Shown here in pieces: positions 47,306 through 58,900 of a stretch of 64,000 nucleotides of DNA. Position 1 is the stretch's first letter, and every line of letters starts with the position of its first letter. Location: NCBI RefSeq assembly GCF_003664645.1, contig NZ_RCHC01000001.1:289970-353969 (forward strand). Reading direction: 5' to 3'. The DNA is from Acinetobacter chengduensis (GTDB taxonomy: Bacteria; Pseudomonadota; Gammaproteobacteria; Pseudomonadales; Moraxellaceae). The notes under the pieces are model-generated. The model ran no database searches and was not told the origin of the DNA. It saw nothing but the letters and a program-made list of their open reading frames with translations. Both the position numbers and the translations under genes were made by a program.

Positions 47306-48718
47306 TTAAAGTACCATTGCAGCGATCCAGCCGAAGACTAAAAGTGGAATATTAAAATGAATAAAGGTTGGAATTACGGTATCCCAAATATGATCGTGCT
47401 GACCATCAACACCTAAGCCAGCAGTTGGCCCTAGAGTTGAATCGGAGGCAGGAGAACCAGCATCACCCAGTGCTGCGGCAGTACCAATCAACGCTACAGT
47501 GGCCAATGGACTAAAGCCAAACTGAACACAGAGTGGCACATAAATTACCGCTAGCACTGGTACGCTCGAAAACGAAGATCCAATGCCAATCGTCACAAAT
47601 AAGCCAATAAATAGCATTAGGAAGGCTGCCAACGCATGGTTATCACCGATCAAATGCACAACACCAGTAACCAGTTGATTAATATCGCCAGTTTTGGTCA
47701 TCACTGCAGCAAATCCCGCCGCTGAAATCATAATGAACCCAACCAACGCCATCATGCGCATGCCCTGAACAAAAACATCATCAGCTTGTTGCCATTTAAA
47801 GATACCAGCACCAGACAGTACTGCAAAACCGACTAAACCACCCAAGATCATTGAACCTGAATATAGCTGTGTTGCCAGTGTCAATACTATTGCCAGTAAC
47901 GCCATTAGCATCGTTTTCTTCGCAACAAAAGGCGCTTTTTCAGCTTCCTGTTTTAGTTCAGCTGCATCTTCCTGTAGTTGTATTTCACCTGCGCGGATCG
48001 GCTTATCAAGATCAATTGTGGTGACACGTGTAACTGTACGGTCTTCATAAATACGAGGCTTACGGTAGCTAACAAATACCGCGAACAGCGTACCAATCAC
48101 CATACCTAGCACAGGAATTGCCATACCTGCAGGCATCATCCAGCGTTCAACCTGCATATTGTAGGCTGCACCAATTTTGTTGATATTTCCCATCAAAATC
48201 TGTTCAAGGAAAATCGCACCGAAACCAACTGGTAGGAAAATGTATGTGCCAACTAGACCCAAGGTCAAAACGCAGGCTGCCGCACGACGATCTAAATTTA
48301 AGTGGTTCATTACTTTCAATAAAGGTGGTACCAATACTGGAATAAACGCAATATGAACAGGGATCAAGTTTTGAGAACAAATTGCTGCGATCAGTAGAAT
48401 GCTCAGCAACAAATATTTAACGCGTTTAGCACGAACTTGAGTGACTTCTGCCCCCAGCAGGCCAATCAACTTATGTGCCAGTAAATCTGGTAACCCTGAT
48501 TTAGACAATGCTAATGCAAATGCACCAAGTACTGCATAAGCTAAAGCTACTTCTGCGCCGTCACCTAAACCAGAGTTGAACGCAGAAATGGTATCTGAAA
48601 GACTTAGCCCAGCGACTAAACCGCCAACAATTGCTGAAATGACCAATGTCAAGACAACAGAAACTCGTGCGATGGAGAGTAAAAACATCACCGCAATCGC
48701 GATTACTACGGCATTCAT
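47306..48718 (-). CDS. Na+/H+ antiporter family (NhaC-type) transporter
   Basis: Inner-membrane protein, 470 residues, with about 10-12 hydrophobic helices ('IAVMFLLSIARVSVVLTLVISAI', 'VCVLTLGLVGTYIFLPVGF' region, 'LMLFIGLFVTIGIGSSFSS'). It has the conserved Gly/Ser/Pro-rich region near the end 'ALGDAGSPASDSTLGPTAGL', typical of the NhaC/YuiF antiporter superfamily. A charged cytoplasmic loop with 'EIQLQEDAAELKQEAE' lies centrally. The ion could also be an organic substrate, as NhaC-type members vary. Confidence 0.8.
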   Translation of the reverse strand: MNAVVIAIAVMFLLSIARVSVVLTLVISAIVGGLVAGLSLSDTISAFNSGLGDGAEVALAYAVLGAFALALSKSGLPDLLAHKLIGLLGAEVTQVRAKRVKYLLLSILLIAAICSQNLIPVHIAFIPVLVPPLLKVMNHLNLDRRAAACVLTLGLVGTYIFLPVGFGAIFLEQILMGNINKIGAAYNMQVERWMMPAGMAIPVLGMVIGTLFAVFVSYRKPRIYEDRTVTRVTTIDLDKPIRAGEIQLQEDAAELKQEAEKAPFVAKKTMLMALLAIVLTLATQLYSGSMILGGLVGFAVLSGAGIFKWQQADDVFVQGMRMMALVGFIMISAAGFAAVMTKTGDINQLVTGVVHLIGDNHALAAFLMLFIGLFVTIGIGSSFSSVPVLAVIYVPLCVQFGFSPLATVALIGTAAALGDAGSPASDSTLGPTAGLGVDGQHDHIWDTVIPTFIHFNIPLLVFGWIAAMVL

Positions 48719-48861
48719 GAGTAAATTCAGGAAAATAAAAAAAAGTCATTTTAGCAGATTAAATATCCATTAACTGTAAAATCACCGGTGCAGATCATTT
48801 TCCAAAATACAGCCTCTATTGTGCCAAGTAACATGCTAAAACTAGCGTAAATACAAAGGGA

Positions 48862-49734
48862 TCAAGCAGAAAACTTATCTGCAAAATCTTTAATATATTT
48901 CGCAATTTTTTCGGGCTGACTCAACACTGCCCAATGGTTTGCTTCAACTTCAATGACCGATAAGTCCTCCACCCATTGTGGCAAAGCGTCAATATAATCT
49001 GGGCTAACAAAATTATCATGTTTTAAAACAATTGCTTGTACTGGACAAACTGCATAACGCTGTCTAGGTTGACTTAAACGTGGTAGGAAATTAGCACGGT
49101 ATAAACTGATGCCATATTTTCCATCTTGTTGAATATTATGATTCAATGGCAGATGCTTTTTACGCTCCAGTTCATCGACGATTTTGCCCCAACGCTCAGG
49201 ATTGAAAAAATGCCAAGCGCTCGGTGCCACAAATGGCAATTGAAAAACGCCGATATACCAAGACTTGCTCAGTAATTTGAGTAAGTTGATCTTATTATTT
49301 TTAAACTGCTCTCGGAGCAATAAAGCGGCATGATCTAAACAAGGACCTGAAATCGTACTATAAGACAGTAAACGGCCACGGAATTTTGCTTCAGTTGCAG
49401 ACTCCCAAGACTGAATAGATCCCCAATCATGTGCAGCTAAATGGAACGCACGATCTGGAAGTATCGCGTTAACAACGCTCTCTAAATCTAAAGACAGCTG
49501 TTCTAAGCGATAATCTCGAATACGTTTTGGAATACTGGATTGACCTGCACCGCGTACATCATAAGTCACAATATAAAAATCTTGTTGTAGGTGCTGAATC
49601 ACCAGCTCCCAAACTTCTTGATTATCTGGATAGCCATGCACCAAAACCAAAGCTGGCTGTTCTGGATTGCCCCATGTTTTCACATAAAGACGCTGCTGAT
49701 CCGAGGTATTCACCCACTGTGTACGTGCTTCCAT
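48862..49734 (-). CDS. Alpha/beta-hydrolase, epoxide-hydrolase-like
   Basis: Cytoplasmic hydrolase, 290 residues. The oxyanion motif HGYPDN is at 33-38 and 'DVRGAGQSS' at 59-67. The nucleophile elbow is 'LAAHDWGSIQSW' with Asp103 in place of Ser, as in epoxide hydrolases and haloalkane dehalogenases. The catalytic His is likely in 'EANHWAVLSQPEKI' near the end. The substrate is unknown. Divergent from the thioesterase-like gene. Confidence 0.86.
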   Translation of the reverse strand: MEARTQWVNTSDQQRLYVKTWGNPEQPALVLVHGYPDNQEVWELVIQHLQQDFYIVTYDVRGAGQSSIPKRIRDYRLEQLSLDLESVVNAILPDRAFHLAAHDWGSIQSWESATEAKFRGRLLSYSTISGPCLDHAALLLREQFKNNKINLLKLLSKSWYIGVFQLPFVAPSAWHFFNPERWGKIVDELERKKHLPLNHNIQQDGKYGISLYRANFLPRLSQPRQRYAVCPVQAIVLKHDNFVSPDYIDALPQWVEDLSVIEVEANHWAVLSQPEKIAKYIKDFADKFSA

Positions 49735-49847
49735 GATGTTTATCCTGTAACTGGCGTTTTATATTGATGTTCTGGCAATGTAATCAATGCCTGTTTTTCT
49801 AATCTGCTTTAGTATGATGATAACAGTATAAAAAGAAATTGACCTTT

Positions 49848-50330
49848 ATGAGCCTATTCAAAAAAATTATGACAATACCTATTGTCTCGAAATTCCTGAT
49901 CAATCACTATGCGCCTTATAAAGGTGCTGGGATTGAAATCGATCAAATTGATCTGCCCAATTATCACATTCGGGTCAAAATGCCTCTCACCCGTAAAAAC
50001 CAAAATATTGTTGGAGTGCATTTTGGCGGTAGTTTATATTCGATGGTAGATCCATTTTATATGCTCATTCTTATGCACCACTTGGGTTCTAAATACATCG
50101 TTTGGGATAAAGCTGCTACGATTCAGTTTCTCTCGCCTGGCCGTGGCACCGTGTATGCTGACATTCGTTTAGACTTTCAAGAAGTCGACCACATTAAATC
50201 ATTGGCAGAGAACTATGCACCCGTGATTCGCAACTACAGCCTGAATATCTTTGATGAGGCTGGACTGCGTATTGCTGAAGTGCAAAAGACGCTCTACATC
50301 CGTCGTAAACAACCCCGAGCACGCAAATAA
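49848..50330 (+). CDS. DUF4442/hot-dog-fold thioesterase-like protein
   Basis: About 160 residues, predicted cytoplasmic acyl-CoA thioesterase-like enzyme. The hot-dog helix segment 'GVHFGGSLYSMVDPFYMLI' is the signature of DUF4442/YiiD-C-type proteins. Strand pairs 'KAATIQFLSPGRGTVYADI' follow. I use the ATG at 49848; a TTG 9 bases upstream is less likely. The substrate is unknown. Confidence 0.85.
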   Translation: MSLFKKIMTIPIVSKFLINHYAPYKGAGIEIDQIDLPNYHIRVKMPLTRKNQNIVGVHFGGSLYSMVDPFYMLILMHHLGSKYIVWDKAATIQFLSPGRGTVYADIRLDFQEVDHIKSLAENYAPVIRNYSLNIFDEAGLRIAEVQKTLYIRRKQPRARK

Positions 50331-50360
50331 AAAAAGCGCTTGAAGATTCAAGCGCTTTTT
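50330..50360. terminator. Bidirectional terminator
   Basis: AAAAAAGCGCTTGAA / TTCAAGCGCTTTTT, between convergent thioesterase and glycine-zipper genes. Confidence 0.9.
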
Positions 50361-50371
50361 AACAATCACGA

Positions 50372-50734
50372 TTAGCGTTTTTGTTCAATTGCAGCGCCAG
50401 CGCCACCACCGATTGCACCACCAATGGCTGCACCAGCATTACCACCAAATACGCTCTTACCTACAGCTGAGCCAATTGCACCACCTACACCGCTGTAGGT
50501 TGCATTACGGTTTGAACCGCCTTGTGCTTTACTACCGACTGCTGCACCTGCACCACCACCAATTGCTGAACCTGTGCCACCACCAACGCTGTTACCAACG
50601 CCACCGCCAATTGCACCACCTAAAGCTGCAGCACCAATTCGCTGTTCATTTGCATTCATGCTTTCACAGCCTGCTAACATTGCAGTTGAAAATAGCGCAA
50701 CTGAAAGTACAGCCATTGTTTTTTTCATGTTCAT
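50372..50734 (-). CDS. Glycine-zipper lipoprotein
   Basis: Small envelope lipoprotein of about 120 residues. The signal peptide ends in the lipobox LAGC, then 'ESMNANEQRIG' and three glycine-zipper blocks ('GGAIGGGVGNSVGGG', 'GGAGAAVGSKAQGG', 'GGAIGGGAGAAIEQKR'). These form helical membrane-inserting hairpins of the Rick/YMGG type. A second ATG two codons downstream (50728) is equally possible. Confidence 0.86.
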   Translation of the reverse strand: MNMKKTMAVLSVALFSTAMLAGCESMNANEQRIGAAALGGAIGGGVGNSVGGGTGSAIGGGAGAAVGSKAQGGSNRNATYSGVGGAIGSAVGKSVFGGNAGAAIGGAIGGGAGAAIEQKR

Positions 50735-50882
50735 CTCTAATTCCCCGCTACTTTTTCAATAGAATACAATTATTCTAAAGATAGATATGGCTTATATTGT
50801 TACGTCTCAGCATGAATTTGCTGTCATTTGTAAATAAGCGCCTATCCCAGGAGTAATTTTAGCAATTTATGCTACCAACTGC

Positions 50883-51440
50883 TTACTCTAAAGGTAGAAC
50901 ATTATCCCCTTCGCTGAGTACCGTAATATCGCGCGTTACAGCTCCATTTGTGGTTTGCACTGCATGTGAAATTTTTGCACTACTCTTCGGGTCCTGACGT
51001 TGATCTAGTTGTAAGGTACGCTTCACAGGTGCGGCATCTTTTTTAAACTCCATACCTTCTGCGTCAATTTTTTTGCTCTTAGAAATGATTTCACCATCTT
51101 GCTTAACCGTAGTGCTCAATTCAATTTTCGACGTTGGAATAATCACACTGCCTTTTTGTACAACAGGTGCTGATAACTGTTGCTCTGAAAATGTTTCTTG
51201 CCCATCTTGCAACTCAATTTCACGCGCCACAATGTCTTTGCCATGATTGGTCATCTCTAAAACCGTTGCACTCACTTGTCGAACAGGTGCCTCACCAGCC
51301 GTACGGCGAATCACTTCTGTCTTTAACACAGGCACAATGGCTTTGTCTTGAATTTGAATGCTATGGGGCATCGGTGCCGCAATTACAGACGCTGACATAG
51401 AGAGCAATGCGAGAGGAAATAATGATTTACTGATTTTCAT
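50883..51440 (-). CDS. Secreted protein of unknown function
   Basis: 185 residues with a clear signal peptide (1-21, ending IAA). The mature part is Lys/Glu/Thr-rich with several short beta-type repeats ('IEYQDGQETFSEQQL' type). No cysteine and no recognised family. Transcribed alone on the minus strand upstream of the glycine-zipper gene. Confidence 0.68.
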   Translation of the reverse strand: MKISKSLFPLALLSMSASVIAAPMPHSIQIQDKAIVPVLKTEVIRRTAGEAPVRQVSATVLEMTNHGKDIVAREIELQDGQETFSEQQLSAPVVQKGSVIIPTSKIELSTTVKQDGEIISKSKKIDAEGMEFKKDAAPVKRTLQLDQRQDPKSSAKISHAVQTTNGAVTRDITVLSEGDNVLPLE

Positions 51441-51546
51441 GTGTGTGACCCTAATCGTTTAAAGTTATTAATAAGATATAAATTACGTTGTTATATTTTT
51501 AATATAGGTAATTTTAAACCTAGAATAAAGCTTTATTTTTCACAAT

Positions 51547-51574
51547 AAAAAAGCCACCCGAAGGTGGCTTTTTT
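51547..51574 (-). terminator. Terminator of the rpoBC operon
   Basis: AAAAAAGCCACC CGAA GGTGGCTTTTTT, 21 bases after the rpoC stop on the minus strand; palindromic, so also active on the other strand. Confidence 0.93.
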
Positions 51575-51595
51575 CTGCTTGGTTTAAAGGACTAA

Positions 51596-54500
51596 TTAAA
51601 GACCGTTAAACTCATCGCTGAATGCTTGACTAAGCGCTTGGTCAACATCTGAGAAGTCATTGTGAAGCTCAAGCTCTGCCGCTTCTGCTTCTTGACGACG
51701 ACGTTCTAAATGGTAAGCAAGACCAGTACCCGCAGGGATCAGACGACCCACAACAACGTTTTCTTTCAGACCACGTAAGTCATCTTCTTTACCTGTTACA
51801 GCAGCTTCAGTTAACACACGAGTTGTTTCCTGGAACGATGCAGCAGAGATGAACGAGTCAGTAGAAAGCGATGCTTTCGTAATACCCATCAATTGACGTT
51901 CAAACTTCGCTGGGAACTTGTTTTGCGCAAGAACAGCTTGGTTCTCGCCCATCACACGGATGTAATCCACTTGTTCGCCTTTAATGAAGCTTGTATCACC
52001 ACCATCAGTGATATCAACTTTACGAAGCATTTGACGTACGATAACTTCAATATGCTTGTCGTTGATTTTTACACCTTGGAGACGGTATACGTCTTGAACT
52101 TCGTTCACGATGTAGTTGGTCAACGCCACTTCACCTTTCAGACGTAAGATGTCATGTGGGTTTTGTGGACCATCAGAAATCGTTTCACCACGGTTCACAT
52201 GTTCGCCTTCGAACACGTTAATGGTACGCCATTTTGGAATCAATTCTTCGTAGATCTCAGAACCATCATCCGGAGTAATCACTAAACGGTTTTTACCTTT
52301 AGTTTCTTTACCAAAGCTTACAACACCTGAAATTTCAGCAAGAATTGCATGCTCTTTTGGTTTACGCGCTTCGAACAAGTCAGCTACACGTGGCAAACCA
52401 CCGGTAATATCACGCGTACGTGAAGATTCTTGCGGTACACGACCAATAACGTCACCCACACCAATTGTTTCGCCATCGCGAACAGTTAGGATGGTGTTTT
52501 GTGGCAAGAAGTAGAACTGTTCAGAACCATCAGCCTGATCCAATACAACTGCAGGACGCATATCTTTACCTGACGCAGGACGTGAAGTCACTGGTAAGAT
52601 TTCGATTGTTGTCATACCTGTTGCATCATCAGTTTTCGAAGTAACAGTTACGCCATCAGCGATTTGGCTGAAACGTACTTTACCTGCGAATTCTGTAACA
52701 AGTGGATGTGTATGCGGATCCCAAGTTGCAACGATACCACCCGCTTCAACAGCTTCACCATCTTTAATGATGATTGATGCACCGTACGGGATTTTATAAC
52801 GTTCGCGTTCACGACCGATGTCATCCGCAATACCGATCTCACCTGAACGAGATGTCGATACCAAGTGACCTTTAGCGTGTTGTACTGTTTTCACATTGTG
52901 GAAACGTACTGTACCTTTGTTACGTACTTGGATGCTGTTAGCAGCAGAAGTTCGGCTTGCAGCACCACCCACGTGGAAGGTACGCATTGTTAACTGTGTA
53001 CCTGGCTCACCAATTGATTGAGCAGCCATTACACCAACAGATTCACCTGGGTTCACCAAGTGACCACGTGCCAAGTCACGACCGTAACATTTCGCACATA
53101 CACCAAAAGTCGATTCACAGTTTACAACTGAACGTACTTTAACTTCATCGACACCTTGCTCTTCTAAGTAGTTTGCAAGTTTTTCATCGATGAGCGTATT
53201 ACGTGGAAGAATCACGTCATCAGAACCTGGTTTCTTCGCATCTTCAGCAAGTACACGACCCAATACTCGAGTACCTAAGTTCTCGATAACGTCGCCACCT
53301 TGAATGAATGGTGTCATTACTAGACCGCCAAGCGTGCCACAGTCAGGCTCAGTAATTACTAAGTCTTGTGCAACGTCTACTAGACGACGAGTTAAGTAAC
53401 CAGAGTTCGCAGTTTTCAATGCTGTATCGGCCAAACCTTTACGCGCACCGTGTGTTGAAATGAAGTACTGAAGTACTGTCAAACCTTCACGGAAGTTTGC
53501 TTTAATTGGTGTTTCAATGATCGAACCGTCTGGTTTCGCCATCAAACCACGCATACCCGCTAACTGACGAATCTGAGCTGCCGAACCACGGGCACCTGAG
53601 TCAGACATCATATAGATCGAGTTGAATGATTTTTGCTTCTCATCTTCACCCTGTTTGTTTTTAACAGTGGTGAAAGACAAGTTGTCCATCATCGCTTTCG
53701 CTACTTGGTCGTTTGTACGCGCCCAAATATCGACAACTTTGTTATAACGTTCGCCGGCAGTTACGAAACCCTGTTCGAACTGTTGTTCGATTTCACGAAC
53801 TTCAGCTTCTGATTTCGCAATAATCGCTTCTTTGTTTGGTGGAATAAGCATGTCTTCCATACCCACCGAAACGCCAGAACGAGTTGCTTGACGGAAACCC
53901 AAGTACATCAATTGATCAGCAAAGATAACTGTATCTTTCAAACCTAATTTACGGTAGCAAGAGTTAATAATCTTAGAGATATTCTTTTTGGTCATCTCAA
54001 CGTTGATTTGTTGGAAATCCATACCTTCAGGTACAACTTCCCAAAGCAAACAACGACCAGGTGTTGTGTCTACAACAATAGTTTGATGCTCACGGTTACC
54101 GTTTTCATCAATCACTGTTTGATGTACACGTGCTTTAACACGAGCGTGTAGATCAACTTGACCAGTTGCAAGTGCACGGTTTACTTCGTCAGTATCCGCG
54201 AACACCATGCCTTCACCTTTGGCATTGATTGCATCACGTGTGATGTAATACAAGCCCAAGACAACGTCCTGAGACGGTACGATGATTGGCTCACCGTTCG
54301 CTGGAGACAAGATGTTGTTTGTAGACATCATTAACGCACGAGCTTCTAATTGAGCTTCAAGTGTTAATGGAACGTGTACCGCCATTTGGTCACCGTCGAA
54401 GTCGGCGTTAAATGCCGCACAAACTAACGGGTGAAGACGGATCGCTTTACCTTCAATCAGAATAGGTTCAAATGCTTGAAGACCTAAACGGTGAAGTGTT

Positions 54501-55795
54501 GGCGCACGGTTCAACATTACTGGATGTTGACGAATTACAGATGCAAGAACGTCCCAAACTTCTGGAGTTTCGCGCTCAACCATTTTCTTCGCAGCTTTAA
54601 TGGTTGTTGCTTGGCCAGATGCTTGTAGTTTAGCGAAAATGAATGGCTTGAATAATTCAAGTGCCATTTTCTTCGGAAGACCACATTGGTGTAAGCGTAA
54701 AGATGGACCTACGGTAATTACAGAACGACCAGAGTAATCAACACGCTTACCAAGTAAGTTTTGACGGAAACGACCTTGTTTACCTTTGATCATATCTGCC
54801 AAAGATTTAAGAGGACGTTTGTTCGAACCTGTAATTGCACGACCACGACGACCGTTATCAAGCAATGCATCTACAGACTCTTGTAACATACGTTTTTCGT
54901 TACGTACGATAATGTCTGGCGCTGCAAGGTCAAGAAGACGTTTTAAACGGTTGTTACGGTTGATCACACGACGGTAAAGATCGTTCAAATCAGAAGTCGC
55001 GAAACGACCACCTTCAAGTGGTACTAACGGACGAAGGTCTGGTGGAAGAACTGGAAGTACAGTCAACACCATCCATTCTGGTTTGTTGTTCGAATCTTTG
55101 AACGCTTCCATCAACTTCAAACGCTTAGAAGCTTTCTTAAGCTTAGTTTCTGAAGTTGTGTTTGGAATTTCTTCACGTAGGCGTGAAATTTCGTTTTCAA
55201 GATCGATGTCTTTCAACAAGTCTTGAACCGCTTCAGCACCCATTTTCGCTGTGAATTCGTCACCGTGTTCTTCTAACGCATTGAAGTATTCTTCATCGTT
55301 AAGAAGTTGGTATTTCTCAAAAGGAGTCATACCTGGATCTGTTACAACGTAAGATTCGAAATACAATACACGTTCGATATCACGTAGCGTCATGTCTAAT
55401 AAAAGACCAATACGGCTAGGAAGTGATTTTAAGAACCAAATGTGCGCAACTGGAGATGCTAATTCGATGTGACCCATACGTTCACGACGAACTTTCGCAG
55501 TTGTTACTTCAACGCCACATTTTTCACAAATGACGCCTTTGTATTTCATACGCTTGTATTTACCACACAAGCATTCGTAATCTTTTACTGGACCAAAGAT
55601 TTTGGCACAGAATAAACCATCACGTTCTGGTTTGAACGTACGGTAGTTGATGGTTTCTGGCTTTTTAACTTCACCGTGAGACCATGACTTAATCATTTCT
55701 GGTGACGCAAGACCAATACGGATGCGGTCAAACTCTACAGGAGCATGACCGTCTGAATCCGTCTTTTTGCGCATGATATCGAGCAAGTCTTTCAA
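51596..55795 (-). CDS. rpoC: RNA polymerase beta' subunit
   Basis: Catalytic large subunit, about 1399 residues. It has an N-terminal zinc site with Cys75/Cys77 and Cys90/Cys93 ('[20 protein letters not shown]'), the catalytic Mg2+ triad in '[18 protein letters not shown]' (near 463), the bridge helix/trigger loop region and a second zinc site '[13 protein letters not shown]'. I place the start at the TTG at 55795: it gives [12 protein letters not shown], the conserved family start, with GGAG 7 bases upstream. Longer reading frames toward 55843 lack that start. It is downstream of rpoB, separated by a repeat element. Confidence 0.97.
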   Translation of the reverse strand: MKDLLDIMRKKTDSDGHAPVEFDRIRIGLASPEMIKSWSHGEVKKPETINYRTFKPERDGLFCAKIFGPVKDYECLCGKYKRMKYKGVICEKCGVEVTTAKVRRERMGHIELASPVAHIWFLKSLPSRIGLLLDMTLRDIERVLYFESYVVTDPGMTPFEKYQLLNDEEYFNALEEHGDEFTAKMGAEAVQDLLKDIDLENEISRLREEIPNTTSETKLKKASKRLKLMEAFKDSNNKPEWMVLTVLPVLPPDLRPLVPLEGGRFATSDLNDLYRRVINRNNRLKRLLDLAAPDIIVRNEKRMLQESVDALLDNGRRGRAITGSNKRPLKSLADMIKGKQGRFRQNLLGKRVDYSGRSVITVGPSLRLHQCGLPKKMALELFKPFIFAKLQASGQATTIKAAKKMVERETPEVWDVLASVIRQHPVMLNRAPTLHRLGLQAFEPILIEGKAIRLHPLVCAAFNADFDGDQMAVHVPLTLEAQLEARALMMSTNNILSPANGEPIIVPSQDVVLGLYYITRDAINAKGEGMVFADTDEVNRALATGQVDLHARVKARVHQTVIDENGNREHQTIVVDTTPGRCLLWEVVPEGMDFQQINVEMTKKNISKIINSCYRKLGLKDTVIFADQLMYLGFRQATRSGVSVGMEDMLIPPNKEAIIAKSEAEVREIEQQFEQGFVTAGERYNKVVDIWARTNDQVAKAMMDNLSFTTVKNKQGEDEKQKSFNSIYMMSDSGARGSAAQIRQLAGMRGLMAKPDGSIIETPIKANFREGLTVLQYFISTHGARKGLADTALKTANSGYLTRRLVDVAQDLVITEPDCGTLGGLVMTPFIQGGDVIENLGTRVLGRVLAEDAKKPGSDDVILPRNTLIDEKLANYLEEQGVDEVKVRSVVNCESTFGVCAKCYGRDLARGHLVNPGESVGVMAAQSIGEPGTQLTMRTFHVGGAASRTSAANSIQVRNKGTVRFHNVKTVQHAKGHLVSTSRSGEIGIADDIGRERERYKIPYGASIIIKDGEAVEAGGIVATWDPHTHPLVTEFAGKVRFSQIADGVTVTSKTDDATGMTTIEILPVTSRPASGKDMRPAVVLDQADGSEQFYFLPQNTILTVRDGETIGVGDVIGRVPQESSRTRDITGGLPRVADLFEARKPKEHAILAEISGVVSFGKETKGKNRLVITPDDGSEIYEELIPKWRTINVFEGEHVNRGETISDGPQNPHDILRLKGEVALTNYIVNEVQDVYRLQGVKINDKHIEVIVRQMLRKVDITDGGDTSFIKGEQVDYIRVMGENQAVLAQNKFPAKFERQLMGITKASLSTDSFISAASFQETTRVLTEAAVTGKEDDLRGLKENVVVGRLIPAGTGLAYHLERRRQEAEAAELELHNDFSDVDQALSQAFSDEFNGL

Positions 55796-55876
55796 TTTTT
55801 TTCTCCGTGTGTTGTGGAGATTTTCACTCAACAACTGGGTCACAAATATTGTTTTTTAACTGAATTGGGAATCCCA

Positions 55877-55951
55877 AGAATCCCCCTAAATCCCCCTTTT
55901 ACTCAGGGGGACTTTCTCCCCTCTTTTTTAAAGAGGGGTCGGGGGAGATTT
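55877..55951. repeat. GC-rich palindromic repeat element between rpoB and rpoC
   Basis: Short-palindrome mosaic: CCCCTCTTT AAA AAAGAGGGG hairpin, an adjoining CCCCC / GGGGG stem, and terminal AATCCCCC / GGGGGAGATT. It lies directly behind the rpoB stop. Its G/C-run composition is alien to the AT-rich surroundings, as for dispersed intergenic repeats. Confidence 0.8.
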
Positions 55952-55952
55952 C

Positions 55953-58900
55953 TTAGTCACCATTTTTCAGTTCAATGTTGATACCTAAAGAACGGATCTC
56001 TTTGGTCAATACGTTGAACGATTCAGGCATACCTGGGTCCATATAATGGTTACCATCTACAATGTTTTTGTAGATACGGGTACGACCTTCAACGTCATCC
56101 GACTTCACAGTTAGCATTTCTTGAAGCGTGTATGCTGCACCGTAAGCTTCTAGTGCCCAGACCTCCATCTCACCGAAACGCTGACCACCGAATTGAGCTT
56201 TACCGCCCAATGGCTGTTGCGTTACTAGAGAGTAAGAACCAGTAGAACGCGCATGCATCTTGTCATCTACCAAGTGGTTCAGTTTCAGCATGTACATGTA
56301 ACCTACAGTTACAGGACGGTCGAAACGTTCACCAGTACGGCCATCAAACAATACTGTTTGACCAGTACGTGAGATGTTCGCAAGTTCAAGCAATTCTTTG
56401 ATTTGGCCTTCTTCAGCACCGTCAAATACAGGAGTCGCTAAAGGAACACCTTTACGCAAGTTACCTGAAAGTACCAAGATTTCTTCATCAGTTAAGCTAT
56501 CAAGATCTTCTTGTTCGCCACCAACTTTGTTGTAAATCTTGTCTAAGAATGCACGAAGCTCAAGTACGGTACGTTGCTCTTGCATCATCTTGTCGATTTG
56601 ATCGCCAAGACCTTTTGCAGCCATACCCAAGTGAGTTTCTAGAATCTGACCCACGTTCATACGTGAAGGTACACCGAGCGGGTTCAATACGATATCAACA
56701 GGTACACCGTTTGCATCGTGTGGCATGTCTTCTACAGGTAGGATGTTAGATACAACACCTTTGTTACCGTGACGACCCGCCATTTTATCACCCGGTTGGA
56801 TGCGACGTTTTACAGCTAAGTAAACTTTAACAACTTTCAATACGCCAGTTGTAAGCTCATCACCTGTAGAAAGTTTGCGTTTTTTCTCAGCAAATTTCTC
56901 ATCAATTTCAATGCCCTTCTCTTTTAAGAACACTTGAATTTGAGTTAAACGTTCTGCGATACCTTCATCAACTGGTTGAATTTCCAACAAGTCTGGAAGT
57001 TCTAAACCAGTCAATAAATCTTCTGTTAACTTATCGCCACGTTTAGTTGTACCGCCACCGTTAGATTCTTGACCTTTTAACAAGCGAACAATACGTTCAC
57101 GTGCCGCTTCTTCGAAGATTTTGAACTCTTCTTTCAAGTCTTTACGGTATGCATCAAGCTGTGCTTTTTCAATTGCTTGAGCACGTTCGTCTTTTTCAAG
57201 ACCGTCACGTGTAAACACTTGAACATCAATAACAGTACCTTTAACACCTGAAGATACACGTAAAGATGAATCTTTAACGTCAGCTGCTTTTTCACCGAAG
57301 ATTGCACGAAGCAATTTTTCTTCTGGCGTTAACTGCGTTTCACCTTTAGGCGTTACTTTACCAACAAGGATGTCGCCAGCAGTAACTTCCGCACCAATGT
57401 AAACGATACCTGATTCATCAAGTTTAGAAAGCGCAGCTTCACCCACATTCGGGATATCAGCAGTGATTTCTTCAGCACCCAATTTTGTATCACGCGCTAC
57501 ACATGATAATTCTTGGATATGAATCGAAGTTAAACGGTCTTCTTGAAGTACACGCTCAGATAATAAGATCGAGTCTTCGTAGTTGTAACCGTTCCAAGTC
57601 ATGAACGCTACACGCATGTTTTGACCAAGTGCAAGCTCACCGCCATCTGTTGATGGACCATCAGCAAGAACATCGCCACGTGCAACTTTGTCACCTAAAC
57701 GTACAACAACGTTTTGGTTAATACATGTGTTTTGGTTTGAACGTGTGTATTTGATCAAGTTGTAGATATCTACACCTGCTTCACCCGCTACCATCTCTTC
57801 TTCGTTCACACGAATCACGATACGTGATGCGTCAACAAATTCGATACGACCGCCACGACCAGCAAGTACACACACGCCAGAGTCATGTGCTACGTTTGCT
57901 TCCATACCTGTACCAACAAGTGGCTTATCAGCACGCAAAGTCGGAACAGCCTGACGTTGCATGTTTGAACCCATCAATGCACGGTTGGCGTCATCGTGTT
58001 CAAGGAATGGAATAAGTGACGCTGCCACAGATACAACCTGCTGTGCAGATACATCCATGTGCGTTACTTTTTCTGGAGGCATACGTACGAAGTCACCTTG
58101 GTGACGTACAGATACGAATTCTTCTAATAAGCTACCATCTGCATCAACCATAGAATCGGCCTGTGCAATAACAGTACCTACTTCTTCAATTGCAGATAAG
58201 TATTCAACGTCATCTGTTACACGACCATCAACAACTTTACGGTATGGAGTTTCCAAGAAACCGAAGTTATTACATTTTGCATAAACAGAAAGCGAGTTGA
58301 TCAAACCAATGTTTGGACCTTCAGGCGTTTCAATTGGACATACACGACCATAGTGAGTTTGATGTACGTCACGCACTTCGAAGCCTGCGCGTTCACGAGT
58401 CAAACCACCCGGGCCCAATGCTGATACACGGCGTTTGTGTGTAATTTCAGACAACGGGTTGTTTTGGTCCATGAACTGAGACAATTGGCTTGAACCAAAG
58501 AATTCTTTGATTGCAGCAGCGACTGGCTTCGCATTGATTAAATCTTGCGGAGACAAGTTATCAGTTTCTGCTTGAGACAAACGCTCTTTCACAGCACGTT
58601 CTACACGAACTAGACCAACACGGAATTGGTTTTCAGTCATTTCACCAACAGAACGAACACGACGGTTACCCAAGTGATCGATATCGTCGACTTCGCCTTT
58701 ACCGTTACGAATTTCAACTAATGTTTTTAATACATCAGTGATGTCGCTGTTAGAAAGGATGCCTTCAACTGCACGTGATTTTTGATCAGTACCAACTTCG
58801 TAAGGACGACCTAAACGACGGTTGAACTTCATACGTCCAACAGGTGACAAGTCATAACGTTCAGAAGAGAAGAACAAGTTATTAAACAAGTTTTCTGCAG

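Noticed and set aside
50389..50778. His/Leu/Gln-rich plus-strand frame opposite the glycine-zipper gene
   Set aside because: Composition is the direct result of Gly/Ala codons on the other strand.
55877..55951. GC-rich repeat considered as an insertion sequence or CRISPR
   Set aside because: Too short, no transposase, no repeat-spacer pattern; a palindromic intergenic repeat fits better.
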